A stretch of DNA of 9,462 bases from Chloroflexi bacterium UBA2235 (GTDB lineage: Bacteria > Chloroflexota > UBA11872 > UBA12225): contig DDYL01000083.1 in the NCBI GenBank assembly GCA_002347925.1, positions 11,044 through 20,505 of the forward strand. Reading direction: 5' to 3'. Under the pieces are notes generated by a model, which worked only from the letters and a program-made list of their open reading frames with translations, was not told the origin of the DNA and searched no databases. The position numbers were made by a program, and so were the translations under genes. This document shows, one piece after another, positions 6,097 to 9,462 of the stretch. Within the stretch, counting starts at the first letter, position 1. Every line of letters starts with the position of its first letter.

Positions 6097-9000
6097 TCAG
6101 TTGTTGGGGTTGACAATCGAACTTAGGGTCGGACTGGCCGGAGGAGGTTTTTCGGTCGAAAAGTCATGGATGAGTAAGAGGGCCCACGTCGCGTAGGAAA
6201 GGTCCGAAACAAAGAAACTGTTGTCCACGAGACCGTGGATGGCCCAGACGATGAACGCACCGGCGGTGGCTATAGCCAAGGGGTTGACATCCGCGGAGCG
6301 ATTATCGGCGCGGAGCCTCCAAAGTAACCTGACGCCGACAAACATCAAAAGGAGGACGCCAGGGAAGCCCAGCCGTATCCAGAAGTCAAGCAGGAACTGG
6401 TGAGGATGCGAAAGGTTCGGCTCCCTCCAGGCCGCGGCACCCATGTAGTTTGGGTACGCGTAGACGAACTGGTCCAATCCGAGGCCCAACCAAGGGTGGT
6501 CGCGGATCATTTCAACGGCCCCGGTCCAGACGCTGAATCGCAGCAATCCGGTTCCGCCAGACACGAACATGAGTCCGAGCCGCTCCGACCTTGAGATCAA
6601 CAGAATTGCTCCTGCAACTGATGCCGTGAGGAGAATGACGAGCTTGCGCGAAAGCCTTAGTTCGATGTGACTCCACTTGAGCCACATGCGACCAATCCAC
6701 AGGAGCGCAATCGCGACCGCAAGCCACGCTCCACGGGAGTACGTCACTGCCACTCCTGCGACGATGACCACGACGGACGCACGCAACCACCACCGCACCA
6801 ATCGATGGCCGGTATGCAATGGCCACAGTGCGAGGACGAAGGCGACTGGAGCAACTCTCCCGATAAACAGGGCGAGGTTGTTCGGGCTTGGGTAGAGAGC
6901 ACGCGCGCGCTCCACACCATCCGCACCGACGAGCCCGACTCCAAGGACCCACTGTCCTAGCGCGAGGGCCGATACCGCGGACGCCCCCAGTACCAGTGCA
7001 AAAGCAAGTCGCCGTTCGGCGTCATCACGACTTGCGACGAATCGCGCCAGCAGGAACCACGTGACAGGTTCAATGATGACCTGCCGCCACTCGCGCCAGG
7101 CCGGGTTCGGGTAGGCAGACGACGCCGCCGCGATCGTTCCGATGACTCCGAGGGACAACGCAGCAATAACAAGACCATCAAGCTGAACACCCACTCCGGA
7201 ACTGGCTTGGTTCTCACCGTACGGATCAACATGCTCCGAACGAAGCATCCCCCTGAGGAAGGCAAGTAGCGCCAGCCCGAGCAGGCCTAGTTCGACCGGT
7301 GAGAACCGACCGAGAGGTGTGCTAAGCGCTACTGGTGCAAGAGGCAAGATCGCCGGGAAGGCAAGAATGGCATCAGAAATCCAGTCCCGTTGAATCCAGC
7401 CGACAGTGAGGCCTTTGGGAGCTGTCGTCCCCCCTTCAGCTAGGCCTTGAAATACCTTCGTGCGAGTTGACACATCGCCGGTTAAGGTGCGCGAACCATC
7501 ATAGGCGGGAGAGAACCAACTGCGCGAGGTTGTGCGACCAGCTTGGGGATCCTGACCCAGTCCGAGCAGGTCGCCCGGAACTGCGGGGTCCGCGCGAAAG
7601 TAATCAATTCCGTCTATGACCGCGCGTCCCACTGACGCACGAAAGAGCCAGAGCCCGCCGAATCCGGACGCGATGAGCCCAAGGACGTAGACGGTCTCGG
7701 CGGCGAACGTGCGATCCCTCGACACCACGACCCCGTCGAATGCAACCCCTGGAGCCGATGACCCGGTGCCAACGTCGCCGCTTACCGTTAGTTCGAATTC
7801 GTGGCGTCCATCCGGAAGTCCCGACGCTACGAGAAAGCGCTTCGCGTCGCCTGACTGCGGAGCCCCGAGGTCGAGCGTCGCCTGCCCGAACCGGTTCCGC
7901 GGGCGTTCGTTCGCAAGCAGATACGATCCATCGATTGTCACGTACGCCACGCCCCGCGCGGGCCCGACAGAGGTGACCACTTCAAGGCGTGTGCCTTCAA
8001 ATGCAAGGCGAACATGTGCATTTGGAGCCGGTGTCTCACGAAGGACACCACCAAAGGCCTTTGGATCGCTTGTGACTTGCCAAGTTCCCTCGTAGCGCAC
8101 GCCCGGTGCGGATTCCTGCCACATTCCCACACCAAGGATGGGTGACGCCGCGGACGCCTTCAGGGATGCGTATGCCGGTCTGGTGGACCAATCCTCCCTG
8201 ACAAGAGCAAAAAATGGTGTTGGATCGTCGGCTTCAGCACGCGGCTGCCTCATGAGCCAGACGGCCATTGGACCAAGCCAAGGCCACTCACGAGCCGCCC
8301 GCGCATACCCACCGCTCAGGTGCGCCGCTTGCGTAGCCTCATCGACGCGACCCCACGGCGACGGTCTTCCAGTCCAGGCCGCCGGCTGGGTGTTCCACCC
8401 GAACTCGGATATCCAGACCGGTTTGGACGTATCACGGTGCCTGACCATCACGTCTCGAAATAGCGTGACCCGGGGCAGGTTTGTGTACCAGGCACCCACC
8501 TGATGATCATTTGGGCCGGTCCACAAGCCGTAGCCATTTGCGGCGGCGATGTCGAAGAATGGCGCCGCACCGTGAAGGTACATGCGGTCGAAGTACACAA
8601 GGTCATCAAGTCCGGCGGCCGTCTCGTCGTCAGGTTCCAGAGTCTGGGCGAGCGATGCGGTCAGGATGCGCGCCTTTGGATTCCCCTGCCTTGCACCGGT
8701 GTAACCGGCGCGAAGGAGTTCCACGTAGGCGGCGGGGTCGACTGGTCGACGTCCCCATTCCTCAGTGAGGTTCGGCTCGTTCCAGATCTGCAGGTACCCG
8801 ATCTGATCCCGGTAGCGTGACGCGAACGCGGCGGCGAAGTCGGCATAGTCCCGCACGTTGACAGGCGGGTGCGACTTGTATGACCCATCCGGTCGAGACC
8901 ACGGAGGTGGGAGTTCTAGCCGGGCGATCACCCGCAGGTTCCGGTCGTGGGCCAGCCTCGCGATTGTGTCCCACCGCGTCCAGGTTGGCTGATTGCGTTC

Positions 9001-9300
9001 AAAATCCCAGAAGTTGCCTTTGTGTCCGGGTTCGATGTCAGCCCACGACACTTGCTGCCGAATCCAACCGAACCCGGCGTCCTTCACAAGGTCAAGGGTC
9101 CGGGCCATCGACACGTCATCTGGTTCAAGTTCGAGTTGCGTGTTCACGGCGTGCGCCGTAACGTCATGTTCCGGAAAAGGCGTGCCTGGGTCTCCATAGA
9201 CAACACCGCGGTCGAGGACCTGCCGTCCAGCCCACAGACCGAGACCCGATAGTCCGATCGCAATGATCCAGAGGGAAACCCCAAGGCCTTTCCGGATCAT
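6097..9300 (-). CDS. Fusion of an extracytoplasmic glycoside hydrolase (clan GH-A, GH39-like) to an O-antigen ligase/polymerase-like membrane domain
   Basis: The protein has 1067 residues. A signal-anchor segment (about 8-25, after R3/K4) leads to a (beta/alpha)8 hydrolase domain (about 55-390). IWNEPN carries the likely acid/base E175 and WISEFGW the likely nucleophile E299, the pair expected of retaining clan GH-A enzymes. A beta-rich region (about 398-530) looks like a carbohydrate-binding or lectin-like sandwich. A transmembrane segment (533-553) and a polar linker of about 85 residues follow, then a polytopic half (about 640-1046). This half has the Wzy/WaaL landmarks: YPSPNNLALF (803-812), YSRGAWLAV (854-862), R921, HPWLGLGLDQF (935-945), SHPHQFLLDF (964-973) and HGLVDNSFF (1022-1030). 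The implied topology places the hydrolase and the ligase loop on the same outer face. The frame is unbroken. The ATG at 9300 is the only reasonable start because an in-frame TGA lies a few codons upstream; no good ribosome site is visible. The glycan acted on is unknown. Confidence 0.88.
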   Translation of the reverse strand: MIRKGLGVSLWIIAIGLSGLGLWAGRQVLDRGVVYGDPGTPFPEHDVTAHAVNTQLELEPDDVSMARTLDLVKDAGFGWIRQQVSWADIEPGHKGNFWDFERNQPTWTRWDTIARLAHDRNLRVIARLELPPPWSRPDGSYKSHPPVNVRDYADFAAAFASRYRDQIGYLQIWNEPNLTEEWGRRPVDPAAYVELLRAGYTGARQGNPKARILTASLAQTLEPDDETAAGLDDLVYFDRMYLHGAAPFFDIAAANGYGLWTGPNDHQVGAWYTNLPRVTLFRDVMVRHRDTSKPVWISEFGWNTQPAAWTGRPSPWGRVDEATQAAHLSGGYARAAREWPWLGPMAVWLMRQPRAEADDPTPFFALVREDWSTRPAYASLKASAASPILGVGMWQESAPGVRYEGTWQVTSDPKAFGGVLRETPAPNAHVRLAFEGTRLEVVTSVGPARGVAYVTIDGSYLLANERPRNRFGQATLDLGAPQSGDAKRFLVASGLPDGRHEFELTVSGDVGTGSSAPGVAFDGVVVSRDRTFAAETVYVLGLIASGFGGLWLFRASVGRAVIDGIDYFRADPAVPGDLLGLGQDPQAGRTTSRSWFSPAYDGSRTLTGDVSTRTKVFQGLAEGGTTAPKGLTVGWIQRDWISDAILAFPAILPLAPVALSTPLGRFSPVELGLLGLALLAFLRGMLRSEHVDPYGENQASSGVGVQLDGLVIAALSLGVIGTIAAASSAYPNPAWREWRQVIIEPVTWFLLARFVASRDDAERRLAFALVLGASAVSALALGQWVLGVGLVGADGVERARALYPSPNNLALFIGRVAPVAFVLALWPLHTGHRLVRWWLRASVVVIVAGVAVTYSRGAWLAVAIALLWIGRMWLKWSHIELRLSRKLVILLTASVAGAILLISRSERLGLMFVSGGTGLLRFSVWTGAVEMIRDHPWLGLGLDQFVYAYPNYMGAAAWREPNLSHPHQFLLDFWIRLGFPGVLLLMFVGVRLLWRLRADNRSADVNPLAIATAGAFIVWAIHGLVDNSFFVSDLSYATWALLLIHDFSTEKPPPASPTLSSIVNPNN

Positions 9301-9351
9301 GACGGGGAAATAGTTGCGCCATCCGCGACGCAGTCAGGGGCGATCACCAGA

Positions 9352-9462
9352 TCACTTTCGGCCAGCCGCTGCCTTGATCGCGTGATACACCGGTCGAGGC
9401 GTGAAATCTGGGTCGACAAGCCGGAAGTAGTACTCCGACTTCGAAGGTGAAATGTCCCCAAC
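9352..9462 (-). CDS. C-terminal end of a glycoside-hydrolase-like protein (partial, runs off the window)
   Basis: Only the last 36 codons and the TGA (9352-9354) are present. The reading frame is open to the window edge and ends in LVDPDFTPRPVYHAIKAA followed by AGRK. This is the typical last strand and helix of clan GH-A glycosidase domains of the cellulase/GH39-like type. It resembles the end of the hydrolase domain in the next gene (ALVREDWSTRPAYASLKASA, residues 365-384), sharing the LV-x-x-D-[FW]-x-x-RP-x-Y-x-x-[IL]-K pattern. Here the protein stops right after this tail, so it lacks the ligase-like half of its neighbour. It lies 51 bases before the fusion gene on the same strand and is probably in the same operon. 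Whether its catalytic residues are intact cannot be seen. Confidence 0.7.
   Translation of the reverse strand, partial: VGDISPSKSEYYFRLVDPDFTPRPVYHAIKAAAGRK

Noticed and set aside
6097..9300. Possibility that the fusion is an assembly artefact joining two genes
   Set aside because: The frame is continuous. The junction has a membrane segment and a linker giving a consistent topology, and coding character continues through the linker, so a natural fusion is the better reading.

Overview
This window is G+C-rich bacterial DNA with densely packed genes, GTG as well as ATG starts, and short intergenic gaps. No ribosomal or tRNA gene, insertion sequence, phage gene or CRISPR array is visible. The organism cannot be fixed from this sequence. 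The enolase-superfamily gene beside multi-domain surface-polysaccharide genes would fit Chloroflexota or a similar high-G+C lineage, but that is a low-confidence inference.

There are three regions. (1) Positions 1-1270 hold a mandelate racemase/muconate lactonizing enzyme family protein on the + strand, with a good ribosome binding site and a long hairpin terminator. (2) Positions 1287-1951 hold two small divergently transcribed genes. I recognise neither. They are related to each other: each encodes two copies of the motif W-x2-A-S-x-[GH]-M-P-E. (3) Positions 1963-9462 hold a minus-strand surface-polysaccharide cluster, read from right to left. Its order is the 3' end of a glycoside-hydrolase-like gene, a 1067-residue fusion of an extracytoplasmic glycoside hydrolase to an O-antigen ligase/polymerase-like membrane domain, a second stand-alone O-antigen ligase/polymerase-like protein, a 301-bp gap, a flippase-like (LPG-synthase transmembrane type) protein, and a GT-B glycosyltransferase of family GT4.

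In region 3 the spacings are 51, 20, 301 and 21 bp, so it is probably one or two operons. A working model is that the GT4 enzyme builds a lipid-linked glycan in the cytoplasm and the membrane proteins move, polymerise or attach it outside. The glycosidase modules would trim, transfer or release the same glycan. The known initiating transferase and a classical Wzx flippase are not in this window and may lie to the right.

The most interesting items are the glycosidase-polymerase fusion, the upstream neighbour whose tail resembles the fusion's own hydrolase tail (suggesting duplicated glycosidase modules), and the divergent pair of MPE-repeat proteins.
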